From JANQIV01 sp050117315 (GTDB lineage Bacteria; Bacteroidota; Ignavibacteria; Ignavibacteriales; Melioribacteraceae), in the NCBI GenBank assembly GCA_050117315.1, contig JASFMY010000002.1, positions 1 through 64,000 on the forward strand: DNA of 64,000 nt. Direction: 5' to 3'. Under the pieces are notes generated by a model that worked only from the letters and a program-made list of their open reading frames with translations, was not told where the DNA came from and searched no databases. Shown here piece by piece: positions 38,396-47,548 of the stretch. The position numbers were made by a program, and so were the translations under genes. Position 1 is the first letter of the stretch. Each line of letters starts with the position of its first letter.

Positions 38396-38421
38396 AAAAA
38401 GTGCGCCTAAATTAGACGCAC
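38396..38421 (-). terminator. Intrinsic terminator behind the 38648-43471 gene pair
   Basis: On the minus strand, GTGCGTC-TAATTTA-GGCGCAC (7-bp stem with one G-U pair) is followed by TTTTT. It ends transcription of the two permeases upstream (43471 to 38648) before the collapsed remnant. The same structure recurs at 43539-43564. Confidence 0.75.
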
Positions 38422-38515
38422 TATAAAAACCTTTATTTATCTTATTTTTTTTATAATTCTTAATGAAAAATAAGTAGAAATGTACGGGAACAAACTGTAG
38501 CGTCCGAAAATGAAC
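38396..38515 (-). repeat. Copy 1 of a ~115-bp repeat ending in a terminator
   Basis: About 115 bases are shared, with few differences and a short indel, with 43539-43650 in the same orientation. In sense the unit starts GTTCATTTTCGGACG, passes through an A/T-rich middle and ends with the terminator hairpin. It is either a duplicated 3' UTR or a small RNA gene with its own terminator; no promoter is evident. The rest of 38516-38587 holds nothing recognisable. Confidence 0.7.
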
Positions 38516-38587
38516 GTTTTCTCCTTAAAGTTAGTACCTTCAACTTTATTGATTTTCCCGGATCAACATGGTATCACCAGCAGTATT

Positions 38588-38647
38588 TTATTCATATTTC
38601 AAATTCTCTGTCCTGATAAAATGAATCGTATCTTCGAGTTTGTGTTC
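38588..38647 (-). repeat. Degenerate tail module with fossil ENLKYE-stop
   Basis: Behind the 38648-41050 stop: a decayed hairpin (GATACGATTCATTTTATCAGGAC in sense, 38610-38632), then fossil T-E-N-L-K-Y-E-stop (38588-38609). There is no stop palindrome here. The decay suggests an old insertion. Confidence 0.7.
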
Positions 38648-41050
38648 TTACTCATATCGTAAAGCTTCAACCGGGTTTGCAGTAGCGGTTTTAATTGCCT
38701 GGAAACTAACTGTGGCTAATGCAATTACTAAAGCAATTCCTCCGGAAAGAATAAATATCCACCAGCTTATTTCAATTCTATATGCAAAGTTTTGAAGCCA
38801 ATTTGTTATTAAATAATATGCTAAAGGAATAGACAAAATATTAGAAAAAAGAATCCAGCCCGTGTAATTTTTTAACAATAAAGTCATAATACCCGAAATA
38901 GAAGAGCCAAATACTTTCCGGATACAGATTTCTTTAGTTTTACGTTCAACAGTAAATAACATTAAACCGTAAAGTCCGAGACATGCTATGAATACGGCAA
39001 GAACAGTGAAAATAAAAATCACATTGATGAATTTATTTTCAGCAAGGTATTGTTTCTCAAAAATCTCGTCAAAGAAATAATATTCAAACGGATCACCCGG
39101 AAATAATTTCGCCCATTGTTGTTTGACAAAATTCACTATCTCGTTACTATTACGCGAATTATACTTTAATGTTAGATACATATAGAAATCAGGATTAACT
39201 GTTAAGAAGAGGGGTTCAATTTTATGTTGTAATGAACAGTAATGAAAATCACTCAGGACACCTATAATTTCATGGTTATCAAAGTCTGTCAAAAACTTCC
39301 CAACTGCTTCCTCGGCTGAAGTTAAGCCGAGAACCTTCCTAGCGGATTCGTTAATCAAACAGGTATTGCCGGATTGAATGCCCTGTCTATTCTCAAAGGA
39401 TCTGCCTGCTATTAATTCAACACCGTAAGTGTTCGGAAAGTCAGGATCAACCATCATAATATTCATACTACAATTGTCGTCTCCGGTTTTGCCTAAAAGT
39501 TTAAAGCTCCCTTTAATAATATTTTTATTCATTCCCGGAATACATGAAGTTGTTGTTGCAGAAGTAATCCCCGAATGCTTTTGAAATTCATTACTTATAA
39601 ACTCTTCTGAATTTTTATCAAATAAAAATCCTGTCGGGATTGGTAAAACTATTAAATGATCTCTATCGAATCCCAAATCATAATTTTTCATAAATTGGAG
39701 CTGTTGATAAACCAGCAGCATCCCCGCGATAAGAATAAGTGACACTGCAAATTGGAAAATAAAGAGAATTTTTCTGAATGAAATTCCTGCAATTTTTGTT
39801 GCTGATTCTCCTTTTAACACATTTAACGGATGAAACGAAGATAAAAGCAACGCAGGGTAAATTCCTACAGCACAACCTGCGACCATTGAAATAACAGTTA
39901 TAATTAAAATCGCCGTTGCAGAAAAAATTTTAGTTCGGAATGCTTCCGATAATGAACTCAATCCTGGCAGTGCCAGTTCAACAAGCCCAATGGCAATTAC
40001 CAATGATATTATACTTAAAAGCAATGATTCCGCAACAAATTGTTTAATTAACTGTGGACGGGTTGCACCCATAACTTTACGCATACCAACTTCTTTATAC
40101 CTCGTTGTATACCGTGCAGTTGATAGGTTAACAAAATTCATGCATCCTAATATCAAAATAACAATAGCGATGGTAGTAAAAATATTAACTGTTACTATGC
40201 TTCCCGGTGGTTTAATTTCATTCAGCATGTTTGAATAAAGGTGTATACTTCTTATTGGTTGTAGAAAATAATTTTGCTCAATCCCTTGTGATTTTAATCT
40301 TGCTACCCCGGGATATCTTCCAGCCATGTTTTTCAATTCTTTTTCAAAATCCCGAACATTTGAGTTTTCTACAAATTGAACGTATGTATATACTAGCCCG
40401 GTTTGACCATCTACATTGGTCCAACCTTCGTCCTGCCAATTCTCTCTCTCAAAAGGTTTCAGTGAGGTCAGAAAATTAAATTTCAGATGACTATTTGAAG
40501 GGAGATCAACAACACCCGTTACTTCAAATAGGGCATAACCGAAATTCATAACTTTACCTATTGGATCAGTGTTTCCAAAATATTTCTCTGCTATACTTTG
40601 GGAAATAACCACTGTTCGTGGACGATCCAGGCAAGAACCGGGATCACCGTAAATGAAGGGTACTTTGAAAATATTTAGTATTTCCAGATCAGCGTGAAAG
40701 ATTCCATCCTCGGAAAACTTTTTATCCTTTGCCCGAATTATCATTTCCGGGTTTGTCATTAAACGTGCTGCGTACTCTACCTGACTATAATCATTTTTTA
40801 ATGCGCGGGTTAAAGAAGATGGTGTTGTTGCATATTCAACTAACCCTGTCTGATTTTTAATTTCAGTTACAACTCTAAATATTCGGTCAGCATTCGACTG
40901 GAAGTTTTCATAGCTGCTTTCGTACAATACATATATTGTAATTACAAGGCATGAAGCAAATCCAATTGCCAAGCCTATAATGTTAATTAATGAGAAAGTC
41001 TTGTACTTTAGGAAGTTGCGCAGAGCATTATTAAAATAATTTTTTAACAT
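38648..41050 (-). CDS. Orphan two-domain FtsX/MacB-like permease with KEIC second motif
   Basis: 800 aa beginning MLKNYFNNALRNFLKYKTFS, with AGGA before the ATG. The first cytoplasmic motif is KEVGMRKVMGATRPQ (~315). In the second, KEICIRKVFGSSISG (~706), Cys replaces the otherwise invariant Gly and FGSS replaces LGAS. The first periplasmic domain carries KYFGNTDPIGKV and DLPSNSHLKFNF. The second has NESARKVLGLTSAEEAVGKFL, an insert before the GK, and VLSDFHYCSLQHKIEP. The tail is ANPVEALRYE. It starts 9 bases after the upstream gene, so the pair 43471-38648 is one translation-coupled unit closed by the terminator at 38396. Confidence 0.9.
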   Translation of the reverse strand: MLKNYFNNALRNFLKYKTFSLINIIGLAIGFASCLVITIYVLYESSYENFQSNADRIFRVVTEIKNQTGLVEYATTPSSLTRALKNDYSQVEYAARLMTNPEMIIRAKDKKFSEDGIFHADLEILNIFKVPFIYGDPGSCLDRPRTVVISQSIAEKYFGNTDPIGKVMNFGYALFEVTGVVDLPSNSHLKFNFLTSLKPFERENWQDEGWTNVDGQTGLVYTYVQFVENSNVRDFEKELKNMAGRYPGVARLKSQGIEQNYFLQPIRSIHLYSNMLNEIKPPGSIVTVNIFTTIAIVILILGCMNFVNLSTARYTTRYKEVGMRKVMGATRPQLIKQFVAESLLLSIISLVIAIGLVELALPGLSSLSEAFRTKIFSATAILIITVISMVAGCAVGIYPALLLSSFHPLNVLKGESATKIAGISFRKILFIFQFAVSLILIAGMLLVYQQLQFMKNYDLGFDRDHLIVLPIPTGFLFDKNSEEFISNEFQKHSGITSATTTSCIPGMNKNIIKGSFKLLGKTGDDNCSMNIMMVDPDFPNTYGVELIAGRSFENRQGIQSGNTCLINESARKVLGLTSAEEAVGKFLTDFDNHEIIGVLSDFHYCSLQHKIEPLFLTVNPDFYMYLTLKYNSRNSNEIVNFVKQQWAKLFPGDPFEYYFFDEIFEKQYLAENKFINVIFIFTVLAVFIACLGLYGLMLFTVERKTKEICIRKVFGSSISGIMTLLLKNYTGWILFSNILSIPLAYYLITNWLQNFAYRIEISWWIFILSGGIALVIALATVSFQAIKTATANPVEALRYE

Positions 41051-41059
41051 TTCTTATTC

Positions 41060-43471
41060 CTATTCATACCTCAGCGATTTCACCGGGTTAGCCGTTGCAG
41101 CTCTAATTGTTTTTAGACTTACCGTCACAAGCGCTACTATTAATGCAAGCACACCGGATAACACAAAACCCAACAAAGGTAAATCAGCCCTGTACGCAAA
41201 GTCTTGAAGCCATTCTTGCATAACTAAATAAGCAGCCGGAAACGCAAAGAGATTTGCTATTAAGATCCATTTTACAAAATCTTTTGCGAGTAAAGCAGTA
41301 ATATTAGCTACCGAGGCTCCCAATGCTTTTCTAATCCCTATTTCTTTCATTTTATTTTCAGTCATAAAAGTAGCCAGCCCAAATAACCCGAGTGATGCTA
41401 TTGTAATTGCAAGCAAGGAGAATATTCCGAACAGTGTCTCCAATTTTTCATCGTTGTAATACGTTTTGCCGAAGTAATCATCTAAAAAGTAATATTCGAA
41501 TTCTTCCCCTGCCGAAAATTCATTCCACGTTTCTTCAATTGAGTTTATTGCCGTGTTGATTTCATTTGCAGCGACTTTAATAACTATATATTTGAAACCG
41601 CCGGTTCCGTAAAGTATTATAAGAGGTTCAATATTATTCCGCAGAGATTTAAAATGAAAATTACCAGTAACTCCAATTACTCTACCTTTTATTTCACGAT
41701 CCTGGGGATACCATGTTATTTCTTCACCAATAGGTGTTTTCCAATCGAATAAATCCGCGGCAGCTTTATTGAGCATAAATACTCCTGAGGAATCTCCCGG
41801 GAAGTCTTCAGAAAATGCTCTTCCTTCAACAATTTCAATTCCCAGCGTGCTGAAGAAATCGTCGTCAACCCACATTTCTGCAATTCCTTCGGGGTCTTCA
41901 TCCGGCTTCCATCTTATAGTTTCATTGTCAAACTGACCGCCGGGCAGGTTTGTTGTAGCTGCTGCATTTATTATTCCGGGTTTTGAAAGAAGCGAGTTTT
42001 TAACTGCCTCGGTTTTACTAATAAGTTCTTTATCCTGCATTGGGAGAGCAATAACCTGGTCCTTTTGGAAACCAAGATTTTTATTTCTTAAATACTGCAA
42101 TTGATTGTAAATAATCGCAGTTGAAACAAATAAAAAAATCGAAATCGCAAATTGAAATATGACTATCCCCTTTTTCAGCTTCCCGGTTGAAGCACCTTTA
42201 ACATTTATTTTCCCCTTCAGTATTTGTGTAGGATTAAACATAGAGAGAAAAAGGGATGGGTAAATTCCGGCTACAAATCCTACAAAAATAATTAAACTAA
42301 AAAACGATATTATATATTCAATACCTGTAAATACACTTAAAGACAAATCCTTATTCGTGTAAGAATTAAAATAAGGTAAAAATGTTTCTACCAAAATCAA
42401 AGCACCTATCAAAGATATAAATGATATTAAAAGGGATTCGCTTATAAATTGAAAAAATATTTTCTTTTTATCTGCGCCTATCGATTTCCTTATTCCCACT
42501 TCTTTGGCCCTATAGATTGAACGCGCCATTGATAAATTTGTAAAATTAAAACAGGCAATAAAAAGTATTAACAGTGCTGATGCGGAAAAGATATATACGT
42601 TCGTCATACTTCCGTTGGCTTCAAGCTCCCATCTTAAATTTGATTTTAAATGTATGTCGGACAGCGCCTGTAATTTTAAGAATTTCGAAATATCTCTGTC
42701 CGATTTCAAATCCGGGATTGAATAATCGATATATCTTTTAGACCATTCGGGAATTTTTGAGTCAACATTTTGGGGGTTTACGCCTTCGGCAAGAACAATA
42801 TAATTGAAGTGACCGAAATCCGCCCAGGTATAATAATTACTCCTTTCAAACGGTTTTAATGATAAATAAGAAATAAGAAAGTCAAAGTGAAAGTGCGAGT
42901 TCCGCAGGATATCTTTTATAACGGCTTTAACTATAAAAGGACGTCGGTCGTCAAGTATAATTGTTTTGCCGATCGGATCGATATCTCCAAAATATTTATC
43001 TGCTATGCTTTCCGTTATGATAATAGAACCGGCTTCGCGTATTGCCGATGAAGGGTTTCCGGCGATTGCTTCAAATGTAAAAACATCGAAAAAGTTTGTA
43101 TCCGCCGAGAAAAATCTTTTTTCGATGAATCTTTTATCCCCGTATCTAACGGAGAATTCAGCCCATGTTAAACCGGGTCCCCAAACCGGGGACATTGAAA
43201 CCGCCTGTTCCACTTCGGGGAAATCTTCAACTAAAGCCTGCGCCATCGGGTGCGGAGTTCTTGTTTGCCCTCCTTCGCCCCAGATCATTGCAACACGATA
43301 AATTCTATCATACTTTTCATTAAATTTATCGTAGCTTAGTTCGTCGACAACGAAAAGAGTCATTATTATGAAAAGCGACGTCCCGATTGCTAAGCCGACG
43401 ATATTAATGAAGGAAATGGTTTTAAATTTTGTCAGATTTCTGAAAGCAATTTTTAAATAATTAAGAAGCAT
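41060..43471 (-). CDS. Orphan two-domain FtsX/MacB-like permease
   Basis: 803 aa beginning MLLNYLKIAFRNLTKFKTIS, with AGGA before the ATG. The first periplasmic domain is longer than most and includes HPMAQALVEDFPEVEQ and KYFGDIDPIGKTI. The cytoplasmic motifs are KEVGIRKSIGADKKK (~318) and KEIGIRKALGAS (~709). TM8 reads ADLPLLGFVLSGVLAL and the tail KTIRAATANPVKSLRYE, both off the array consensus but similar to 61619-64000. The second periplasmic domain has NKAAADLFDWKTPIGEEI and VTGNFHFKSLRNNIEP. It is the first gene of its unit, with 228 bases including a terminator separating it from the TauE-like gene upstream, so a promoter should lie in 43472-43538. Confidence 0.9.
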   Translation of the reverse strand: MLLNYLKIAFRNLTKFKTISFINIVGLAIGTSLFIIMTLFVVDELSYDKFNEKYDRIYRVAMIWGEGGQTRTPHPMAQALVEDFPEVEQAVSMSPVWGPGLTWAEFSVRYGDKRFIEKRFFSADTNFFDVFTFEAIAGNPSSAIREAGSIIITESIADKYFGDIDPIGKTIILDDRRPFIVKAVIKDILRNSHFHFDFLISYLSLKPFERSNYYTWADFGHFNYIVLAEGVNPQNVDSKIPEWSKRYIDYSIPDLKSDRDISKFLKLQALSDIHLKSNLRWELEANGSMTNVYIFSASALLILFIACFNFTNLSMARSIYRAKEVGIRKSIGADKKKIFFQFISESLLISFISLIGALILVETFLPYFNSYTNKDLSLSVFTGIEYIISFFSLIIFVGFVAGIYPSLFLSMFNPTQILKGKINVKGASTGKLKKGIVIFQFAISIFLFVSTAIIYNQLQYLRNKNLGFQKDQVIALPMQDKELISKTEAVKNSLLSKPGIINAAATTNLPGGQFDNETIRWKPDEDPEGIAEMWVDDDFFSTLGIEIVEGRAFSEDFPGDSSGVFMLNKAAADLFDWKTPIGEEITWYPQDREIKGRVIGVTGNFHFKSLRNNIEPLIILYGTGGFKYIVIKVAANEINTAINSIEETWNEFSAGEEFEYYFLDDYFGKTYYNDEKLETLFGIFSLLAITIASLGLFGLATFMTENKMKEIGIRKALGASVANITALLAKDFVKWILIANLFAFPAAYLVMQEWLQDFAYRADLPLLGFVLSGVLALIVALVTVSLKTIRAATANPVKSLRYE

Positions 43472-43538
43472 AATTTATCCTAAAGATATTTTATTAAATG
43501 ATAAAACATTTCACCACTCCAGTAAAATACCTATCAAC

Positions 43539-43564
43539 AAAAAGTGCGCCTAAATTAGACGCAC
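43539..43564 (-). terminator. Intrinsic terminator behind the TauE-like gene
   Basis: Minus-strand hairpin identical to that at 38396-38421 (GTGCGTC...GGCGCAC followed by TTTTT), 136 bases past the TauE-like stop. It separates the Rrf2/porin/TauE group from the permease pair downstream. Confidence 0.75.
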
Positions 43565-43650
43565 CATAAAAACCTTTATTTATCTTATTTTTTGTAATTC
43601 TTAATAAAAAAGAGATGTACGGAAATAGACTGCTACGTCCGGAAATGAAC
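43539..43650 (-). repeat. Copy 2 of the ~115-bp terminator repeat
   Basis: Direct-repeat partner of 38396-38515. The two copies bracket exactly the two-permease block 38648-43471. Confidence 0.7.
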
Positions 43651-43699
43651 AGCATTTACTAAAAAGCGGAGCAATATTTCTTATTTGAAAGACACGTCT

Positions 43700-44533
43700 T
43701 TATTTAAAATAAGTTTTATAAAGAGTCCAAAGTCCCAACACCGTAATTAATATCCCGAGAATTACGCCCAGGTATTTTTTATTAATAACTTTTGTTGTAA
43801 ACGCCCCAAAGGGTGTAACAAACACTGCTCCGGTAATTAATGCAAGGTATAATTCCCATTGAAATATTTTTTCGGAAAACATTAATTCCATATACTCATC
43901 AAACGGTATATTAATAACCGACGAATTTATTTCAATAACAGACCTCCCAATCATGTAAGTAAGAAATCCGACTATACATATCGGCGCTTCAGCTAAAGTT
44001 GTAACACCCACGGCTGATTTATGCTCTTGTCCGGACATAATTTGTCCTGCGGTAACCACAGGCCCGAATCCGCCCCCGGATAATCCTTTGTTAAAGGAGC
44101 TAAGTATTCCAACCCCGATTATTTTTTTCCATGAGAATTCAAATTTTTTATTGCTCAAAACAATAATTCCCATAACAAAAATTAATAACCCGATATAAGA
44201 ATTAAGCACAATTTTCGGGAGATTGATTGAAATCAAAGCAGCAAATATTGTAGTAAGTACGCCAAATCCTGAAATCACAACTGCAGCTTTAAAATCGTTC
44301 GATTTCCTATTAAACGTGACATTTTTGAATTGGTGATGAAAAAGGGAAGCCGTTAAACCTCCGAACGCCTGCGACAACAAAATAGCAGGAATAACAACCA
44401 ACGGCTCAAAACCCAAAATTATAAGCGACGGCGTTAAAATAGTTCCGTACCCCATGCCCATTGATGAATCAATATACTCACATATAAAAGCCAAAATTAG
44501 TAACAACAAAAATAAGCCAACTGTAATTTCCAT
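43700..44533 (-). CDS. TauE/SafE-family membrane permease
   Basis: 277 aa, almost entirely hydrophobic, about eight TMs. The two half-repeats show the family glycine motifs: SSMGMGYGTILTP (23-35) and NKGLSGGGFGPVVTAGQ (148-164). TauE/SafE proteins are inner-membrane carriers for sulfite, sulfonates or other small organosulfur anions; the substrate here cannot be read from sequence. CCGGAG lies 8 bases before the ATG. It follows the porin gene by 24 bases and the Rrf2 regulator is just upstream of that, so an anion or sulfur uptake/export unit under Rrf2 control is plausible. The length is normal for the family. Confidence 0.85.
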   Translation of the reverse strand: MEITVGLFLLLLILAFICEYIDSSMGMGYGTILTPSLIILGFEPLVVIPAILLSQAFGGLTASLFHHQFKNVTFNRKSNDFKAAVVISGFGVLTTIFAALISINLPKIVLNSYIGLLIFVMGIIVLSNKKFEFSWKKIIGVGILSSFNKGLSGGGFGPVVTAGQIMSGQEHKSAVGVTTLAEAPICIVGFLTYMIGRSVIEINSSVINIPFDEYMELMFSEKIFQWELYLALITGAVFVTPFGAFTTKVINKKYLGVILGILITVLGLWTLYKTYFK

Positions 44534-44557
44534 TTCTTTCTCCGGTTAGAATATTTG

Positions 44558-45829
44558 TTAATTGTTTATTTGAAAATCAAAATTGGCAGTAAGCATAAAC
44601 CATATCCAGTGAGCCGCTTTCTGCGCCGGCAAATTGTCTAATTGTATTGTTTTATAAGAGTCGCTCGGGATAAGAATTGAATAACCGAAATCTAGTTTTA
44701 AATACTTACTAAATTTTACAAGAGCAGTAATATCTATTTCGGAAGCCAGGTACTCTTCTAATAGAATAGAATTCTTAAAGGATTTGTACTGGGTAGCTAA
44801 ATAATGATATTGAACCTGTGTGCTGGCGGAGCTTTTTAAATTCCATTTTAATGAAGAATAAAGATCGATTAAGCCGGCGCTGTTTGTTGCCTCCGGTAGA
44901 TTATTAAAGTGATCCATTAAACCAAAAAACCTATGCCTTGAACCATAGAAAATATCAAATGCATGTTCTTTTGATTTGTAACCGTCATCCTGCTTTGACC
45001 CGTCGTTGCCTGAAACCAGGGTTCCTCCGAGCTTAAATTCAACAGGCGAAATGCTGTAGAGAGCTTCCGATGAGATTAAATATGCAGCAACATCTTTCCC
45101 TGTTTGAAAATACGAAGAAGCGTTTATTCCAAAATTACTTTCGCGGTAGTTAATATTAATTCCATATGTTCCTTTAAGATAAATTACGTTGGTCGTATCG
45201 TTTGGAGTTGTCCCGGTTATTAAAGCAATTAATGAAAAGCCAAAACTATCAAACAACTTGTTTGAGTAATGAACAAAATTTAGTGTTTTTATTTTTTCAG
45301 ATGAATAGTAATTATTCACCTTATTGTCTTTATCGTTGTTGTAAGAGAACCCTGCATCAAGTTTGGATTTATTTTTATTGAACTCATAAGAAAATAACAG
45401 CGCATCATATTTTACGGAAGATTGGTTCCAGTTACGTTTTGAAAGCAGCCTTTCATCATCGTATACGAAATACTGCCGGCCGATCTTTAACGATAAACAA
45501 TCCGTTAACTTTGCCTTAATCCAGGCTTCGTTCAAGTCTATACTTGATTGATCCCCGAAAACTCCAGTTGAACTGGTTAACGATTCATCTCCCCAGGTAC
45601 GAACATCCTGAAGTGATATTCTTGACGAAAAGTTATTTGATATATAATCAAATACTATTCTAGATCGCTGTGTAGTAACAAACGCCGGGGTTTGATCAGT
45701 AGTTAATAACCGGGAATACCCATCGCGGTATTCCGTTCGCGGTCTTATCTCAAATCCAATGTTTAGTTGAGCGTATGCGTTGAAGTTTAGAAGCGCAAAA
45801 ACGGCGCAAAGAAAAAGATTTTTTTTCAT
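44558..45829 (-). CDS. Outer-membrane porin, alginate-export-like
   Basis: 423 aa with a signal peptide cleaved near AYA|QL (residue 20). The body alternates in the way of a large beta-barrel, with repeated aromatic girdle residues and the family block 'LNEAWIKAKLTDCLSLKIGRQ' around residues 105-125. 'RQYFVYDDERLLSKRNWNQS' (~123-142) is typical of the alginate-export (AlgE-like) porins common in Bacteroidota; despite the name, most probably pass other anionic solutes. It ends FDFQINN. The ribosome site is weak. It is co-directional with the TauE-like gene downstream, and a possible regulator dyad lies 55 bases before its start. Confidence 0.75.
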   Translation of the reverse strand: MKKNLFLCAVFALLNFNAYAQLNIGFEIRPRTEYRDGYSRLLTTDQTPAFVTTQRSRIVFDYISNNFSSRISLQDVRTWGDESLTSSTGVFGDQSSIDLNEAWIKAKLTDCLSLKIGRQYFVYDDERLLSKRNWNQSSVKYDALLFSYEFNKNKSKLDAGFSYNNDKDNKVNNYYSSEKIKTLNFVHYSNKLFDSFGFSLIALITGTTPNDTTNVIYLKGTYGININYRESNFGINASSYFQTGKDVAAYLISSEALYSISPVEFKLGGTLVSGNDGSKQDDGYKSKEHAFDIFYGSRHRFFGLMDHFNNLPEATNSAGLIDLYSSLKWNLKSSASTQVQYHYLATQYKSFKNSILLEEYLASEIDITALVKFSKYLKLDFGYSILIPSDSYKTIQLDNLPAQKAAHWIWFMLTANFDFQINN

Positions 45830-45883
45830 TATTCATTCTATCCGTTATTTTAAGAACAAAAAATAACCTATTATTCCCATAAA

Positions 45884-45904
45884 GTCTATCTATTTAATAG
45901 ACAT
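45884..45904. promoter_or_regulatory. Possible Rrf2 operator dyad upstream of the porin
   Basis: GTCTAT-CTATTTA-ATAGAC, a perfect 6-bp inverted repeat, lies between the Rrf2 stop and the porin start. ATAGACAT is also found just upstream of the Rrf2 gene. The spacing suits a dimeric winged-helix regulator. Inferred from two occurrences only. Confidence 0.45.
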
Positions 45905-45918
45905 TTTTTATAAAAAAT

Positions 45919-46362
45919 TTATCCTTTCTTTCTTTTGATTAATTTTTGCTCTGTCTTTATTACTTCTTCCAGATTAGCTGCTTTTAATATTTTCACGGAT
46001 TCATCACGTACATCCTTAAAAACTTTCCTTACAGCACAGGTTTTTTCATCATCGCATTCTTCACACGGCTCGTAATACATATAAGTTACACACGGTAGCA
46101 TTCCTATCGGACCATCGAACATCCTTATTATGTCGGCAAAGTTTATCTCTTTAAGATCCCGGTTTATATAATATCCTCCGCTTCTCCCTTTCAGGCTTGA
46201 AACGAAACCTTTGTTACGCAGGTCTATCAAAATTGCTTCAAGAAATTTTTTGGGGATTCTCTCTTTTTCTGCGATTGTTTTTATTTGTATTGGACCTTCA
46301 TCCTTATTCTTCGCCAGATGAAGCAATGCATGAATGGCATATTTGGTTTTTCTTGAAATCAA
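45919..46362 (-). CDS. Rrf2-family transcriptional regulator with four-cysteine cluster
   Basis: 147 aa. The N-terminal winged helix (MISRKTKYAIHALLHLA, then RIPKKFLEAILIDLRNKGFV and the wing GRSGGYY at 59-65) is typical of Rrf2 regulators. Cys91, Cys100, Cys103 and Cys109 occupy the loop where IscR/NsrR hold an Fe-S cluster; spacing differs from IscR (92/98/104), so cluster binding is likely but not proven. Probable target: the porin and TauE-like genes immediately downstream, plus itself. The start is TTG at 46362, chosen because the in-frame sequence upstream has no ATG before a stop and the family starts here; no good ribosome site is present. Confidence 0.85.
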   Translation of the reverse strand: MISRKTKYAIHALLHLAKNKDEGPIQIKTIAEKERIPKKFLEAILIDLRNKGFVSSLKGRSGGYYINRDLKEINFADIIRMFDGPIGMLPCVTYMYYEPCEECDDEKTCAVRKVFKDVRDESVKILKAANLEEVIKTEQKLIKRKKG

Positions 46363-46366
46363 TAAT

Positions 46367-46387
46367 ATCCATAGATTTTATAGACAT
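46367..46387. promoter_or_regulatory. Possible Rrf2 autoregulatory site
   Basis: Sense ATGTCTATAAAATCTATGG shares ATGTCTAT-N-AAAT with the dyad upstream of the porin and lies directly before the TTG start. The dyad is less symmetric. Binding here would block expression of the regulator itself. Confidence 0.35.
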
Positions 46388-46873
46388 AATATAAGAATAT
46401 TTATCGACTTATTTGATTAGCACCTAAAACAAGTTGTGAGAAATAAAAATGGAGTAACAGATGTTAAGGATTCAAAAAAAGGCAAAGAATTTTTACTTTT
46501 CAAATGATATTGCATATCTGGGTTAACCTTAGTATGTTATCTATGTCACAATGTTTATATTTAATATATATTATATTCAACCAAAACGAGGGGTTTTTAT
46601 TTTCTTAAATGAAAGATAAAATGAATTAACTGCCTCAACTATCTTCTTAACGATTTCAATCCTCTTAATTTTGGGGTTGAGATAAAGTAAAATTCTTCTC
46701 TTAAACCTAATTTGTGCACCCTTATTCTCCTAGACATATTCTGATATTGTTAATCTCTGTGATTAGTCTACACTGATAATTGCTATATCCATTATTCTCT
46801 AATTACTGTGACAATATAAATTTCCTTTTACTCTTTAATAAATATGAAATGGATATTTTACATGGAGGTAAAT
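46388..46873. other. Divergent intergenic region without a gene
   Basis: About 490 bases between the minus-strand Rrf2 gene and the plus-strand outer-membrane protein. It is very A/T-rich, and both transcription units must have promoters here, but no convincing -33/-7 pair could be picked by eye. An in-frame ATG at 46844 exists but is not used as a start here (see the next entry). No hairpins or fossil tails are present. Confidence 0.5.
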
Positions 46874-47530
46874 ATGAAAACACAATATCATTCTGTTTTC
46901 AAAGTGATTCTATTTCTCACACTTGTATTCCCCCTCATCTCTCATGCCCAGGGTACTGCTATTTCACTTAAAGCAGGTTCACTTGGTTTAGGATTTGAGG
47001 CAACACGTACTATCTTTCAAAATTTAAACGGAAGAGTGGCTATCAACTATTTTTCATACAATTATAATGGTGAGAGCAAATCAGGTGATGTTAATTACGA
47101 TTTAGATTTTAACCTTCTTTCATTCACCGTTTTTTTTGATTGGTTCCCGTTTGAAAGCGGATTCCATTTAAGCGGCGGATTTTTGTACAGCAATAATAAT
47201 ATCGAGGGGCTGGGGAAACCAACCAGGACATATACCGTTGGCGGAACCATATACACCCCTGAAAAGCTCGGTAACCTAAATGCCAAGGTTGAACCAAGTC
47301 TTAAATTTTCGCCTTATTTAGGGCTCGGATGGGGTAATGCTGTTGAACAAGATAAGAAACTGGGTTTCCTTGTTAATTTAGGAATTATTTATCAAGGTTC
47401 CCCTGATGTAACTTTAACTGCCAAGGGTTTGCTAGAACCCACTGCAGAACAGGAACCGGATGTAGAAAACGATATAAGAAACCTGAAATATTATCCTGTT
47501 TTAACAATTGGATTAACTTATCAATTTTAA
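46874..47530 (+). CDS. Small outer-membrane beta-barrel protein
   Basis: 218 aa from the ATG at 46874. This start is preferred to the in-frame ATG 30 bases upstream because GGAGG lies 5 bases before it and the protein then opens with a proper signal peptide (MKTQYHSVFKVILFL..., cleavage near SHA|QG at residue 25). The mature part shows alternating strands with glycine-aromatic turns and ends in GLTYQF, the C-terminal Phe signature of outer-membrane barrels. It resembles the OmpW/Omp_b-brl size class but the exact family is not identified. 18 bases separate it from the lipoprotein gene, so the two are probably co-transcribed. Confidence 0.75.
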   Translation: MKTQYHSVFKVILFLTLVFPLISHAQGTAISLKAGSLGLGFEATRTIFQNLNGRVAINYFSYNYNGESKSGDVNYDLDFNLLSFTVFFDWFPFESGFHLSGGFLYSNNNIEGLGKPTRTYTVGGTIYTPEKLGNLNAKVEPSLKFSPYLGLGWGNAVEQDKKLGFLVNLGIIYQGSPDVTLTAKGLLEPTAEQEPDVENDIRNLKYYPVLTIGLTYQF

Positions 47531-47548
47531 CTTAAGGATGAGTAAAAA

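Noticed and set aside
3760..43471. Permease genes as full MacB transporters
   Set aside because: They begin directly with TM1 and have no N-terminal ATPase domain; no Walker motifs were found in any of them.
38396..43650. Two-permease block as a composite transposon
   Set aside because: The bracketing repeats are terminators without transposase genes or target duplications.
46844..46873. Upstream ATG for the barrel protein
   Set aside because: It would add MKWIFYMEVN before the signal peptide; the GGAGG site fits the later ATG at 46874.
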